In this document: positions 1 through 12,579 of the stretch, piece after piece
Layout: every line of letters begins with the position of its first letter
Numbering within the stretch: position 1 is the stretch's first letter
Assembly (NCBI RefSeq): GCF_963678635.1
Contig: NC_087068.1
Location: 39,453,649 to 39,517,648 of the forward strand
DNA: 64,000 bases
From: Symsagittifera roscoffensis
Taxonomy: Eukaryota > Xenacoelomorpha > Acoela > Convolutidae
Reading direction: 5' to 3'
Made by a program: the position numbers and the translations under genes
The notes under the pieces: generated by a model
Told to the model about the DNA's origin: nothing
Database searches by the model: none
What the model saw: the letters and a program-made list of their open reading frames with translations, nothing else

Positions 1-538
1 CTTGCTTAAGTTATCATAAATGTCTTGGTACTGATCATCTGACACACTGGTTATGGTGTCAATTACAGCTAGCAAAACTGTCAAAGATTAGTTCCTTGCC
101 TTTTATTGGGTACTCCGAATTAAACTTGCACTTGTGAGAGAATCCTTTCATCGATGTTTGAACAAACGCGATTTGCACAAATAAACATTGAGACTCTACA
201 GAAAAAACTAGGGAGCGAACTAGCAATTAACTGCCTCCTGCTCGACAATTTTAACATTCAAAAGCTTGACGGTCGATTATCATTGCTCTTTTATTTGCAG
301 AAAAACTCAAATTACCAGAATTCATTTTGACTAGAAGATAAAAAGTGTAATCTCAGACCTTCAAAATATTTCCAGCAGTTGCAATGAAAACAACGAGTTT
401 GGCATGACTTTGCAATTTTTTCATAAATTGGTTACGTAGAAAGCACTACACTAATGATGAAAGCCAAAAAACTAGCAATTGATTTTCGCTGACCAGGCAC
501 GTATTTTGATACCGACTAGTATTAAGATAGTCAGGAAA

Positions 539-850
539 TTATTTCTGAATCTGAAGACCATGGAACCCAATCATGTCCCTATTCAAGATTGACATGAAAA
601 AATCAAGGATATCTTGGCAGTTTGGATTAATACAAGTCCGTTGACTGATGCAAGTCGGCAAATTGAGCGAAACTCGTTTTACAAGGATTATACAAGATAA
701 CTCTCCTGCCCTTTCTGAGAGTATAACGAAATCATCATTCCCTGTTTCTACTAATGCTAATGATACATTCATTAAGTTATCAAAAATGTCTTTGTACTGA
801 TCATCTGACACCTTGATTATGGTGTCAATTACAGCTAGCAAAACTGTCAA
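539..850 (-). pseudogene. Exon-like frame in the array, first full copy (stops early)
   Basis: Same frame as the copies at 1310-1621 and 2327-2710, 103 residues, conserved SDDQYKDIFDNL and LSERAGELSCI. It carries the same premature TAA as the second copy. Beyond the stop it also lacks one base in the stretch that reads NYVPGQ in the longest copy (TATTTTG against TAGTTTTG on the plus strand). It is therefore degraded as a coding copy. A further partial copy occupies positions 1-150 at the window edge. Confidence 0.3.
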
Positions 851-1309
851 AGATTAGTTTCTTGCCCTTTATTGGGTTCTCCGATCTAAAACATGCACTT
901 GTGAGAGAATCCTTTCATCGATGTTTAAACAAACGCGATAAGCACAAAAAAAAATTGAGACTCTGCAGAAAAAACTAGGGTAGGAACTAGCAAAAATAAC
1001 TGCCTCCTGCTCGACAATTTTAACATTCAAAAGCTTGACGGTCGATTATCATTGCTCTTTTATTTGCAGAAAAACTCAAGTTACCAGAATTCAAATTGAC
1101 TAGAAGATAAATAGTGTAATCTCAGACCTTCAAAATATTTCCAGCAGTTGCAATGAAAACAACGAGTTTGGCATACTTTTGCAATTTTATCATAAATTGG
1201 TTACGTAGAAAGCACTACACTAATAATGAAAGCCAAAAAAACTAGCAATTGATTTTCGCTGACCAGGCACGTAGTTTTGATACCGACTAGTATTAAGATA
1301 GTCAGGAAA

Positions 1310-1621
1310 TTATTTCTGAATCTGAAGACCATGGAACCAAATCATGTCTCTAATCATGATTGACGTGAAACAAGCAATGATATCTTGGCAGGATGGATTA
1401 TTTCGACTCCGTTGACTTATGCACGTCGGCAAATTTAGCGAAACTCGTAACAAAAAGATTATACAAGATAACTCTCCTGCCCTTTCTGAGAGTTTAACGA
1501 AATCATCACTCCCTGTTTCTATTAATGCTAATGATATCTTCCTTAAGTTATCATAAATGTCTTGGTACTGATCATCTGACACACTGGTTATGGTGTCAAT
1601 TACAGCTAGCAAAACTGTCAA
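1310..1621 (-). pseudogene. Exon-like frame in the array, second copy (stops early)
   Basis: Homologous to the frame at 2327-2710 over about 100 residues, with conserved SDDQYQDIYDNL and LSERAGELSCI. It ends at a TAA directly after GLQIQK, where the longest copy continues into YFPDYLN. Differences between copies (for example MN/RK, V/I, D/K) are mostly conservative amino acid changes. Without a synonymous-rate calculation I cannot say whether this shows past selection. Not recognised. Confidence 0.3.
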
Positions 1622-2326
1622 AGATTAGTTCCTTGCCTTTTATTGGGTTCTCCGATCTCAAATTTGCACTTGTGAGAGAATCCTTTCATCGATGTTTAAA
1701 CAAACGCGATATGCACAAATAAAAATTGAGACTCTACAAAAAAAAACTAGGGAGCGAACTAGCAAAATAACTGCCTCCTGCTCAACACTTTTAACATTCA
1801 AAAGCTAATTGTGACGGTTGAAGATCATTGCTCTATTATTTGCAGAAAAACGCAATTTACCAGAATGATAACTACATTAAGTTATCATAAATGTATTGGT
1901 AATGATCATCTGACACACTGGTTATGGTGTCAATTACAGCTAGCAAAACTGTCAAAGATTAGTTCTTGCCTTTTATTGGGTTCTCCAATCTCAAACTTGC
2001 ACTTGTGAGAGAATCCTTTCTTCGATGTTTAAACAAGCGCGATATGCACAAAAAAAAATTGAGACTTTACAGAAAAAACTAGGAAGCGAACTAGTAAAAA
2101 AAAAGCCTCCTGCTCGAAATTTTTAAAATTCAAAAGCTAAATGTGACAGTCGAAGATCCTTGCTCTTTTATTTGCGGAAAAACTCAAGTTACCAAAATTC
2201 AAACTGACTAGAAGATAAATAGTGTAATCTCAGACCTTCAAAATATTTCCAGCAGTTGCAATGAAAACAACGAGTTTGGCATACTTTTGCAATTTTATCA
2301 TAAAGTGTTACGTAGAAAGCACTACA

Positions 2327-2710
2327 CTAATGATGAAAGCCAAAAAAGCTATCAATTGATTTTCGCTGACCAGGCACGTAGTTTTGATATCGACTAGTAT
2401 TAAGATAGTCAGGAAAGTATTCCTGAATCTGAAGACCATGGAAGCAAATCATGTCTCTAATCATGATTGACGTGAAACAATCAATGATATCTTGGCAGGT
2501 TGGATTAATACAAGTCCGTTGACTTATGCAAGTCGGCAAATTTAGCGAAACTCGTAACACAAAGATTATACAAGATAACTCTCCTGCCCTTTCTGAGAGT
2601 ATAACGAAATCATCACTCCCTGTTTCTACTAATGCTAATGATATATTCATTAACTTATCATGAGTGTCTTTGTACTGATCATCTGACACACTGGTTAGAC
2701 TGTCTGTCAA
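2327..2710 (-). pseudogene. Exon-like frame in the array, longest copy
   Basis: The minus-strand frame runs 127 residues. It starts in a region reading as SVSDDQY and continues through LSERAGELSCI, VSLNLPTCISQRT and a stretch ending GLQIQ, YFPDYLNTSRYQ and a stop. The other copies share about the first 100 residues. Upstream on the minus strand a possible splice acceptor (TTTGACAG) lies just before the conserved part in the other copies. This copy reads GAATAC where the two others read AAATAA, so it passes a point where they stop. I do not recognise the family; the helical, Cys-poor pattern would fit the membrane-distal part of a large receptor, but that is a guess. It may be an exon of a gene lying to the left, or a relic. 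Confidence 0.35.
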
Positions 2711-2920
2711 TTACAGCTAGCAAAACTGTCAAATATTATCTCCTTGCCTTTTATTGGGTTCTCCGATCTCAAATTTGCACTTGTGAGAGAATCCTTTCAT
2801 CGATGTTTAAACAAACGCAATATGCACAAGTTAAAAATGAGACTTCACAAAAAAAACTAGGGAGCGAACTAGCAAAATAACTGCCTCCTGCTCGACAATT
2901 TTAATATTCAAAAGCTAATT

Positions 2921-5000
2921 GTGTTGTTGCGGTTTCATTTGGTCGAGTTTTACCCGTGAACAGAATGCCAACAAACTTAACCTTTTTTTTGCTGTTATGA
3001 TATTTCAATATTAGCTTTTTGTTAAGTTGCGGTTTCATCTAGAGCTTAAGCTATCGTTAAATATTTAATGCCCAGAAGCTCGGTTTTTAACGGGGTTGTA
3101 GAATTTTACCATTAATTTTTTATTTAATTTTCTCTTTTCAAATTTTTTTTTAAATAATGATAGCACCTCATCAACACAGTAAGCATACTCTCAGCCCGAT
3201 ATTCTCGAATATATTAATTTTTCTCGCTAAAATTGATCGCTTGCCAAGTTATCAGTCATTTAAGAGCGTCAGTTCTGTGAATGGTCTGTGCATTAACTTC
3301 CAAATAAATCAGAATCACGCAGAAACAATTAAAACGTAACAATAGATGGATCTTTCGACTCAAAAGTTACATTTGACCTTAACTGCGTCTTTTGCCATAC
3401 GCCAGCCAGACAAACAAAGAGTAAAAAATCCAAAAAATTGGTCGTTTTTTTTGAATTGATTTTTTTCTCTTTATGCACTGCCCCGAAGCGCCTAATCTCA
3501 AAATTCAAACTCAAGAAACTCATACTTGACTTTCTTACCATACACTTCGCGCAAACGCAGTTGCCGAAAAACGTTTTGCGTAGCTTTACTTTTCCCATGT
3601 TATTTGTTTCTGCTCTTTACCTCAAGGATTTTTCGAGCATCAAGCTGTTTGTCATAGCAAACCTATGAAAATTTTATCCAAAAAATTGCTCAAGTTTTTT
3701 TTTAGTTTTTATACTTTGATCTTTAATGTTGAACCAAATTGCGTTGATAGATGAACCAGATCACAATTTTGAGCTCAGCATATGACCTGAATCAAAAACT
3801 CAAAGTTGTGAAAACTTCAAGGTTTTGAAAGATGAAGTTCACGAAACCGAATTTATAGAATGACTCCTTTATTTGATTTACCAATCTTTCGTGTTTAAGA
3901 GATCAAAATTGGATTGACAGATTTTCAACCATAGTAACCAGAAAACTAATTGATTCATTTTGATAAATTTCAAATTAACATCCTTTAGGGCCCTGATAGG
4001 ACGAGCAGTCTAATAACATAATCTCTCTCCCTTCCCAATCTCATTATCAAGTCCGGTCGCAAATCTTTCCCCTGATTTATAAGCCTCGGTAAACACAGAA
4101 GTCAAATACCAAGCATGCCCCTAATTCATTTTCCATTGAAAAACGCGTGACAAGGATATGACTCAGACAAAACATTGACCTCTAACCAACTCTATTACCA
4201 GAAGATGAAAGCATAACTTGGATAGCCTTTAGAAATTGGAAAAAAATGTAAACATGGAGCTCTTGATGTAATTAAACCTCCTTTATCTCCCTTCGCAACC
4301 ATGAATAGCTGATCTTACCTAAAAAATAAAAATCCGTTTCCCAATTACATATCGCCCTTGTTTCTACAAGTCTTACGCCCTAAACACGTCTAACGATTAA
4401 AAAGTTTTAACCAGTGGCACATTTCTCCTTCATAAAATCCAAAAACTCTTTTTATTAAATCGTTGTACTCTTTTAGGTCAGTGCGAAAACATTATTAGTT
4501 TCCTTTCTTGGCAAAACGCTGGTTCAAATCAATTCTCAGAATTTTTGAAATCCTTTACTCTTATAGCTACGTTTAACAAACATTTTTATGTGTTTTTTTG
4601 TTAAATTTTGTAGAAAAAACCCAAAACCCTGCCCAACTGGTCACTACTAAAACAAAGCTAGAGAAATGAGGAAACCTTGTGTGCAAATTTCAAAAAAAGT
4701 TTTTTTACAAATCACAATGTATTCAAAAAATCCGTTCAAAAGAAGGGGACACACTTAGCGTAACCAATCTTGTGTTTTTTGTCCTTGTTTGATTAAATTG
4801 GTTGGTTTTGCTCTCTTTTTACTGCTTTTTATAAGTTAAGTTCTTACACATTTTGCTCCTTTTTTTCTACTTTAGTATTTAGTCCTTGTACCAAGCCTGT
4901 TGCTAGGCTATTTTATATTACCAATCGTACCACCAAGATTCACTAATGTGGAAGGCAGTAATAGAACATGAACTGGACAACGCTAACAGATGTACAATAC
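2921..5000. other. Gene-free AT-rich stretch
   Basis: Only short open frames occur here (for example 3157-3339, and two overlapping frames on opposite strands at 3329-3668). None shows splice-consistent continuation or a recognisable motif. Several poly-T and poly-A runs are present. I see no RNA gene or transposon end that I can defend. Confidence 0.5.
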
Positions 5001-7240
5001 AAGAAAAAACAGTTGGTATTTTTTCTGAAATAAGTCTGTAGTGTCAAGAAAAACAAAAGTTATGCTTTGATGATCAGAGAGAAGACCCAATTCTCTATCG
5101 GCAGCTATAACCCAGTAAATGCAACTAGAACTTCAATACTTCAGAACTTAGCTTTGTAAATTAATTGTGATCAGTCGCCTCAAACTAAGTGCAAATGATT
5201 GTTTGAATAGCCTTGAATTTGTTACAAGAAGAAAATGAAATACATTTTTATTTTAAACTACCATTTAACTTGTTTAAAAAATGTTTCACACTTAGCTAAT
5301 AATTTGTTCTGCTGTTTTTTTACCGAACAAAAACTTAGTTTTGCCCATTCGCAAAAATTGACATTAAAATTTTTTTCAGAAAACATCACTAACATATAAC
5401 TTTTGGCCTCATAATTTCATCAAGCTAGTTGCGTAAACAACATAAACTGAATGATAAATCAAGTTATCGGGATGATAATCAACAACGCTGCTCAACTTCC
5501 AATCAGTGTAGGTAGAAAGCAGTTTTATCAATCGTTTCAATTCTCAGATTTTTACTCTTCATTGGAGTTATCTAGAGGGCAATGAACTTTTTCGTTTTGC
5601 TTTTCTCAAAAAAATTTTTGGGTTGCTTATTAGGGGACGAACAGGAAGATATTGTTTTCGAAAGACTTTGATAATTTTTGTCTATTTTTGCTTCTCTATC
5701 TGAATAATTATCCTCTTAGGTTTAAGGTGGTCTACCATAGCAATCTCTGAGCTCCAGTGTGATTTTGTTTTTTTTGTTTAACGCAAAATCATGTACCAGA
5801 AAAAATAACCGGAATGGATCGAGTGATAGTTTATTGTGATCGGATTTTTCTGCGCGACTTGCACACCAACCAGTTATCCTTGATTTAAAGTGTCAATTGA
5901 TACTTATTGCATCTAGAAAATACTTGTTTTGAATAGTTGAATACTAAAGAACCATCAGATTTAGTTTCGGATCATGTCAACATCCTCCTACTAAATGAAT
6001 AAATTCAAGATTCTCCTAATGAGACGTACTAATTTAGTGAAGTCAGCACTGCATGTTAAAAAGTCAATAAAGGTCAGCCGGAACATTTGAATCAAAATTC
6101 AGGTGTTTCCCTCACAAAAAAAAAATTTAAGAGAGGGCATTTTGACTGGTTTATAGCCTTTAGCTTTTCGAAAAATTACTTCTTATTTGATCATTAAATG
6201 TGTTCTCAAGCTCAGTGGTTTAATAAATATGATTAAAATGGTCCATTTTTAGTGACTGTATCTCATTATGAAAAGAAGAAACTGTCCTTAAACCTGTCTA
6301 GCAACCCAACAGTAGACAACTTGTAATACCGAGATGACCTTTTGACATCAAAGCAATAGATCAATTAAAAATTTACAAAAAAGTCTTTCAGTTGCATCTA
6401 GTAAGCAGTTAATTATTTCTCCTCAGTTTGAACCAATGAAAAGCCATCAATTGATGATTAAAGATTTTTTAGTGTTTTTATAGTTGAATAACATAAGATT
6501 GACAACAATTACATGTTTTCAAAATCACTGCGATCAATCGCCTAAAACTATTTCAATTTGATTGTTTCAAAAGTATCGAATCTTAGAGGAAACTGATTCC
6601 AGAGAAACATGAGATAAATTTGTCCTCTAACTAATGATTATTTTGTTTGAAAATAAATCACTGTTGGGCTCACAATTTGTTGTTTTTTTTTATAACCGAA
6701 TGTTCAGTATCGCCCAATCTCAAAATTTGACAATTTAACAGAGTAACAGGTATATCAATGATATTTATCATTTGTCCTCATCATTTCATCAGGTTCGCAT
6801 TAACAACAAAACATGAATAGTCAATTATGAATCAAGTTTCTTAAAAAGATGAACATGAACGCTGCTCAACTTCCAATCAATGTAGGTAAAAATCAGTATT
6901 ATCAATGTTTTCAATTCTCAACTTTTCGTTTTTAGTTGGAGTTATCTAGAGGACGGTAAACATTATCTTATTGCCATCGTCGAAATTAGAAAATTTTGGG
7001 ATGTTTTCTGGAGGAAGAACAGGAAAAAAATGTTTTCAAAAAATTTTGCATATTTTTTCTTTTCTATCTGAACAATTAGTGTGGCCTACCATAACAATCT
7101 CGGGACTTCAAGTTGTTTTTTTTCATGGCAAAAGCAGGTAATAGAATAAGTTATTCGACTGAATTGAGTGATAGATGAAAATAAAACCATTTTAGTCGTA
7201 ATTTGAACAACATTAAAAAGTTTTCAATGCGTTTCCGCAG
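5000..7240 (+). repeat. Diverged direct duplication, period about 1.37 kb
   Basis: The segment around 5440-5900 recurs at about 6820-7200. CGCTGCTCAACTTCCAATCA is at 5486 and again at 6860 in the same order, followed in both by a matching run ending GGAGTTATCTAGAG. The match extends upstream: CAGTCGCCTCAAACTA near 5172 corresponds to CAATCGCCTAAAACTA near 6535. The copies differ substantially, so the event is old. Neither copy has an open frame of note. The tail of each (CCATAGCAATCTC near 5737, CCATAACAATCTC near 7090) is followed by a run ending in GCAAAA(T/G)CA, resembling one end of family Y. Confidence 0.7.
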
Positions 7241-9630
7241 TTTGAGAACAATTGGTATGACATTTTTGTTTGTCAGTCTGATTATTTTTATATACTAGAG
7301 CGAACAAGAATGCTCATAGTGAGTCGATCAGCTTTTTTAAACTGTGAACATTCTATTTTATGTATTCTATTTGGTGGTTTTTTCTATTTAGATCTTTTGA
7401 TTGTTTTTCAACAGTGAATACACCACATTGTGAGAAGATTTTACATAACGTTATTAGATAAGGGTCCAGTATTTGTCTTTTCAATTGGCTTCTGGAAATT
7501 CTGGTCGGCATTGACTGCTGCCTTTTCGAACTAAATTTATGGTGAGATTATGACAGAATTGATTTTGTCCGCGTGATGGGTGACTCCCGGGATGTATGAC
7601 AGATTTTAGGAAAGAATCAACCTCGAAATTAACGTGTAACTTTCATCATGTCTTATGGGTAGATTCCAAGCGTATGTTCGTACTGGTTTTTTGTTAAAAT
7701 TAGTTTTTATCCTTCGTTTACATTATTATAGATGATGCATTTGTTGCTTCTGAATCGAAAAAATGTCTTTCATTGACTTGTTCTGTATGCTGATTTTTTA
7801 CATGATCTTGAAGGTTTTCGAGATCTTGTATAGTTGATTTATCAGGTTTTCAAATTGCGTTTCTTCGACTGAAAAAAAAACGATTTTTCAGAATCTGTTT
7901 CTGCTTGTAATTGAGAGTTTTTTTGTGGATTCTTTTTTTGATTCTGTGTAACCTCAATTTGTTGATTCAGTGCTTTGACAAGGTCAAACTGGGAATCTTT
8001 ATTTCGAAAATTGTGTAGAGCTACTGTTTGTTTGTTTGGTAGGCTAGAGGTTGACACCAGTTTGTAAATGCTTGATGCAAAAACCAGGTATTAATTGTTT
8101 ATCTCCGAAACGGTTAGTTCTTACTCTCTTTGTAAAGGCTATCTTATTTTCTCGGGTTGTTTTCGTCATGGCAAGACAGGCGAGGAAGAAGGTACATCAA
8201 TTCAATTGAAGGATGTATTAATGCACTCAAACATATGTGGCGTTTTCTATATTTAAGTAGTCTCAACCTCACTTGATTAGGGATCGACATGAAATCGAGG
8301 GTTGGAGAGTAGTAAATCACTTCGCAGGGCTCAGGTATAGTTGGAACACACGTAGGTTGTTTGATCCAATAATTTTCATAAGCCATGGCCAAATAAGAGA
8401 TAGGGTTCAAGTGAAGAATGAATAACTGGAGCTCTTTACTATTTAGTATAAATTAAAGGGTGGGTCCTGGATCGTTTAGAAAGGTTAGAAAGTGAATCAA
8501 CTTTTTAGGTCGTTAGACACTTAATTATAAGAGATGGGTTGAGTTTAAAGGTAATTATTCATACATCCAAGGAAAGACATGATGATCCGAATTTCTAGAA
8601 AAAGTTAAGTTAAGAAATTCTAAATAGAATAAAAAATTAAAAGTTAAAGATTCAAGAAGAAACCCTGATGATCTCATTTAATTGAATATTTTTAGGGCTT
8701 ATTATGCGAGATCAAGGAGAAGGTTTGATAAAAGTGAAATAGGTTTATATTTTTTAAACGATTAAAGATCCAAGAAGGGTTATCTTGATTTTGGATAAAA
8801 TGGAACTGAAAATTTTTAGTGTTCTAGGTAATGAAAAACAGAAAAAATTGATGATCCTTGATGGCATGGATTCTTGACCAAATTTTTAAAACTTAACTCC
8901 TATACTAGTTTTTTTTGTAATTATTGTCTATTAAAGCAATATATAAAATTCAAATAAAAATTTTCAGAAATGATTCTGCAGACTTCAAGCTTAAGATTAG
9001 GTTCTTGTCGACGTCCTGTTGATAAGTAATAGTACCGATTTTTGTATTTAATTTGAAATATGTTGCCCATTTATTCAAATTTACGGTTCTGTATAACGCA
9101 GTTCATGATAATAGTTAATTTGAGTTGCTGCAGAGAAGGTTTCAGTTTGGTAGTCGTTGTCTGCTTTTTCGTTTTGCGATGCAGGTTTTCGGCTTATCGT
9201 CTTTTTTGTGATCTGATTTTGTCTCAACTTTTGGCTCGGCTTGATTAAACTTATTGAGACGTGGAATTAAGCTAATTCTATTATCAATTTGTTTTTATTC
9301 GTTTGGTTTTTTCTAAATCTATGTTTGTATTACGTCTGCTTGAGACTCGTTGGTCGCACCAGATGAGTTGAGGTCCAGGTTGGCTTTTTGATAGAGTAAT
9401 TTTGGATAGAAAACACCGTCTGTTTGTCACGCTATCTTAATTTCGGCCGGATAGGCTCGTGCAGCTTCTTAGTCTAATACTAGTCCTTATCTTACTCTTT
9501 TTTCCTAGTTTCAATAGATCTAGAATAAACTGGTATTCTTGCGAGGTTAGAGGAAAGAAGAAAGCAACTGATTTGTATCTGTTTTAATTTATTCTCTGGC
9601 TGAAACTATGAATAGCTTTAGCTTTACAAT
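7241..9630. other. Gene-free stretch with two weak minus-strand frames
   Basis: Minus-strand frames at 7842-8057 and 8144-8410 (88 codons, reading MNPISYLAMAYENYW and on) have protein-like composition. I could not connect either to splice-consistent neighbours and neither has a known motif. The rest is AT-rich with poly-A and poly-T runs. Nothing else is supported. Confidence 0.4.
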
Positions 9631-10014
9631 TTATCGCACATTTTAGTAATGGATCATGATTGGTTTGTTATAAATAATTTATCGCACATTTTAGTAGTGG
9701 ATCATGATTGGTTTGTTATAAATAATTTATCGCACATTTTAGTAATGGATCATGATTGGTTTGTTATAAATAATTTATCGCACATTTTAGTAATGGATCA
9801 TGATTGGTTTGTTATAAATAATTTATCGCACATTTTAGTAATGGATCATGATTGGTTTGTTATAAATAATTTATCCCACATTTTATTAATGGATCATGAT
9901 TGCTTTGTTATAAATAATTTATCCCACATTTTAGTAATGGATCATGATTGGTTTGTTATAAATAATTTATCCCACATTTTAGTAATGGATCATGACTGGT
10001 TAGTTATAAATAAT
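9631..10014 (+). repeat. 48-bp minisatellite, 8 copies
   Basis: Eight head-to-tail copies of a 48-bp unit containing TTATCGCACATTTTAGTAAT and GGATCATGATTGGTTTGT. The last copies drift (CCCACA for CGCACA, a G-to-C change, then GACTGGTTAG). Because 48 is a multiple of three, one plus-strand frame stays open as a 16-residue repeat, DHDWFVINNLSHILVM, within a 184-codon frame (9649-10203). There is no splice or promoter support and the changes are not obviously silent. I treat it as a non-coding tandem repeat. Confidence 0.9.
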
Positions 10015-11140
10015 TTGACTGTGGTAAATATCAAAATTTTTAAAAACTACTGGTTTCGAACTGGTTCCAACAGTTTGAAACAGTTTGGAGACATTCAGCC
10101 AATCAGCAGAATCATTTCGATTTGTCCATATTTTTGCATGTATTCTCCTTCATCGACTCTCTCATCGCCTCTTTTCACGTTGAACATCAAAAATCAAGCG
10201 TGATATTGAGTTGGTGAAAATTTAAATATTTATAAACATTGACTTCTCAATGTTATCGGTTGTGGTTTTGTGGTTGGCTCTATTCAATCAATCGAGTTAT
10301 CATCTCTGCAAATAGAGATTTCTGTTTACACTATTCCATTATTTCGCCTATTATCTGTCCAAGTTTTTTTGCAGAATCCGTTTTGCAGATTCCTTACTGT
10401 TTTTTCGTTATCCGTTGCAAATTTTTCGAATACTCCATCTTAAACTCTCCCAAGAATCCAAATTGAACAATAATTTTAAAAGTTAATTTTGTAATTTTTC
10501 CGTTATGGACGGAAAATCAGATCTGAACCCATTTTATCACGAACTCCACTACTCTACATACCAAATAGTCAAGGTTAGTCTGCTCTTCTGTTTTTTAAGG
10601 TAGGAACTCAAAACTGTTCCTCAGATAGCTGTAGCTTGGCTTATTTTTAGAGAAAAAACTAACAAAGCCGTTGGGCCCTATATATGGACAGGTTTTGTGT
10701 GTTGAAACACTGAGCTGAGCCTGCGCTGAGAGTTATAGGCAATCACTTTCTAACTATTTTATTTGTTACCGCTTCGTTATATTTTTTTTGGCTATCCTAT
10801 AGGAATGTCAGATAAGTTGAATATAATACCTGAGTTCGAATAGAAAAAGACAAAGAAAAATAAACCGAAGTGCAGATCGTGTCTACGGGAAGATTGAAAA
10901 AAGATCACGCACGCCGTCTGGCTGATACGTTTTGCTGTTGCCAGCTCATAGACAAGTGCAGTTTAGAACGCCTCTCTTATCTACGCCGACCCCCAATGCT
11001 CTACTAGCATGCCCACGATCAATTCACCTGATTGATTAAAGCCCAAGAGTGGAACAGTTAATGAATATTTACTGAATTAAGACTTGGTTTTGTTTCATAG
11101 CCTAGGTGAATGAAACCATTGAAAGGGAAAAAATCTGGGT
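10015..11140. other. Gene-free stretch
   Basis: A frame continues from the minisatellite to 10203, and a 75-codon frame sits at 10239-10466; neither shows coding character I can defend. A GC-richer patch at about 10680-11000 does not resolve into a tRNA, rRNA or known element end. Confidence 0.4.
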
Positions 11141-11144
11141 AGAA

Positions 11145-11760
11145 ATTTGTTCTATAAAATGGGGAGGAACTTTCAATTCGGGCGTGTTTCAATTTTTTTT
11201 TCGTTTTCCACGCAAAATCAGGTACCACAAAAAACAATTGGACAATATGATTGATATATCATAATGAAGCGCTTTCAGGCGTGATTCAAACCACATTAAA
11301 AGATTTCCAAAATAAATAACATTGTCGAGAAAAACCGGTTTGAAGTTTTTGATTTTTCGTCTAAATTTTAGCGAGTAAAGCGAGCAAGCAGGCTTGTTTA
11401 TGCTTAATTTAAGCCGTTTACAGTAACTTATTTGTGCCTAATTTTAATTTTACTGAAGTAAAATTAGTTTTTGGAGTTTTTTAACGACATTTTGTGAATC
11501 CAAACTTCAAAAACTCAAAAAATTTCAACATTTTAAAAGTTTTTTCAATGAATTTTTTTGTTTTTAGTCACTTTTTTTCTTAAATTGTTTTTCATTTAGC
11601 TTGTGTAGCTATGGCTGTCGACTGTGCCTATTTTCTAGTTTTTTGTTCAGATCCTTTTATCACATCACCCAGAAATGACGACACTATTTTTAAAATAATA
11701 CAAAACTTGGGTGATTTTCTAAGACGCTGGTCGGAACATTCTGTGCTGTTCCCAAATTTA
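11145..11760 (-). mobile_element. Dispersed non-autonomous element, family Y (copy 1)
   Basis: Begins with AATGGGGAGGAACTTTCAA and TTCGGGCGTGTTTCAATTTT, and reaches GGTCGGAACATTCTGTGCTG near 11730. These same two ends, in the same order, bound the copy at about 46320-47215. The reverse order bounds the copies at 39989-40620 and 45604-46120. Internal landmarks (CCACGCAAAATCAGGTACCA, a GTGATTCAAAC block, AAAAACCGGTTTGAAGTTTT) are also shared. No coding capacity. Exact ends and target duplication were not resolved. Confidence 0.65.
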
Positions 11761-11799
11761 GCAACTATCCTTTTTGTTGCAATCATTTGAATAATGGAG

Positions 11800-12320
11800 A
11801 TGCATTTTGTGTTCAGGTGTGTTTTAGTTTTTATTTTTTTTACACCACGCAAAATCAGCTACCACATGAACTTGTCGGAGAGAGTCGATTGATTAATCAT
11901 TTTAAAGCCCTTTCAGTCGTGATTCGAACGACATTATAAACTTTTAAAACCGGTTTTTCTCGGTGCCGAGAAAAATCGGTTTGAAATTTTTGATTAATAG
12001 GCTTACATTTTGATTTAAAACTGACAATTGCTGAGCGGTAAAAAGTTAGTTTCCCTCGATTAAAATAAGTGTTTATTTTTTGAATGTTTTAGCAACTTTT
12101 GAAAAACAGAAATTTCAAAAACTCTAAAAGCTGCAAGAAAAAACAATGGAAAAATTTTTGAAAATTTTTTTGATTTTTTTTCAAATTTATTTTTCTACAA
12201 ACATTGTTTTCAAACTTGTTTAATTTACTACGACTGTCAAAAAATGAGTATATTTTGAAAAAAAATTTTTGCTGTATTTTTTCAAAACTAAGGTCGGAAC
12301 ATTCTGTCTACTCCCGTTTG
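11800..12320 (-). mobile_element. Family Y (copy 2, partial)
   Basis: Same family as copy 1, directly downstream of it. It carries the internal ACCACGCAAAATCAGCTACC, GTGATTCGAACGACATTATA and AAAATCGGTTTGAAATTTTT. The right end reads AAGGTCGGAACATTCTGTCT near 12290. The left-hand GGGGAGGAAC end is missing or mutated. Non-coding. Confidence 0.6.
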
Positions 12321-12579
12321 AGTAAATTTTAGTTAAAGTATGCTTTTGTTGAATAATTTTTTGTCAATGGCTCCTCCTTCATTTACTTTTTTAAATTTTT
12401 TCAATGAACAGTAAAAGGTTCTTGAAAAAAATAATTGGCAAAAAACACAAGTAACAATTTTTTTGACGGAATTTTTTTGACGGAAATCCAAACGTTAAAA
12501 AAATCATAAGCAATTGGTGGTAGAATTAATACTTCTTTAGCTTAAGTAGTCTTTCAGTTTTATATGCATAGAGAAACCA

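Larger units (their letters stand above)
1..2920. repeat. Tandem array of ~0.77-kb units with an exon-like minus-strand frame
   Basis: The same landmark (CTTGCCTTTTATTGGGT or close to it) recurs at about 95, 861, 1632, 1965 and 2743. That gives spacings of 766, 771, 333 and 778 bp: full units plus one short unit that lacks the open frame. The array runs off the left edge of the window, so its full length is unknown. Copies differ by scattered substitutions and small indels, so it is not a recent perfect satellite. It ends near 2920, where the sequence turns into unrelated AT-rich DNA. The unit could be an amplified exon plus intron of a minus-strand gene to the left, or a dispersed repeat that happens to keep a frame. 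Confidence 0.85.

Noticed and set aside
9649-10203. 184-codon frame with DHDWFVINNLSHILVM repeats as a real repeat protein
   Set aside because: The period is a multiple of three, so any stop-free unit stays open. There are no splice or promoter signals, and base changes between copies are not biased to silent sites by eye.
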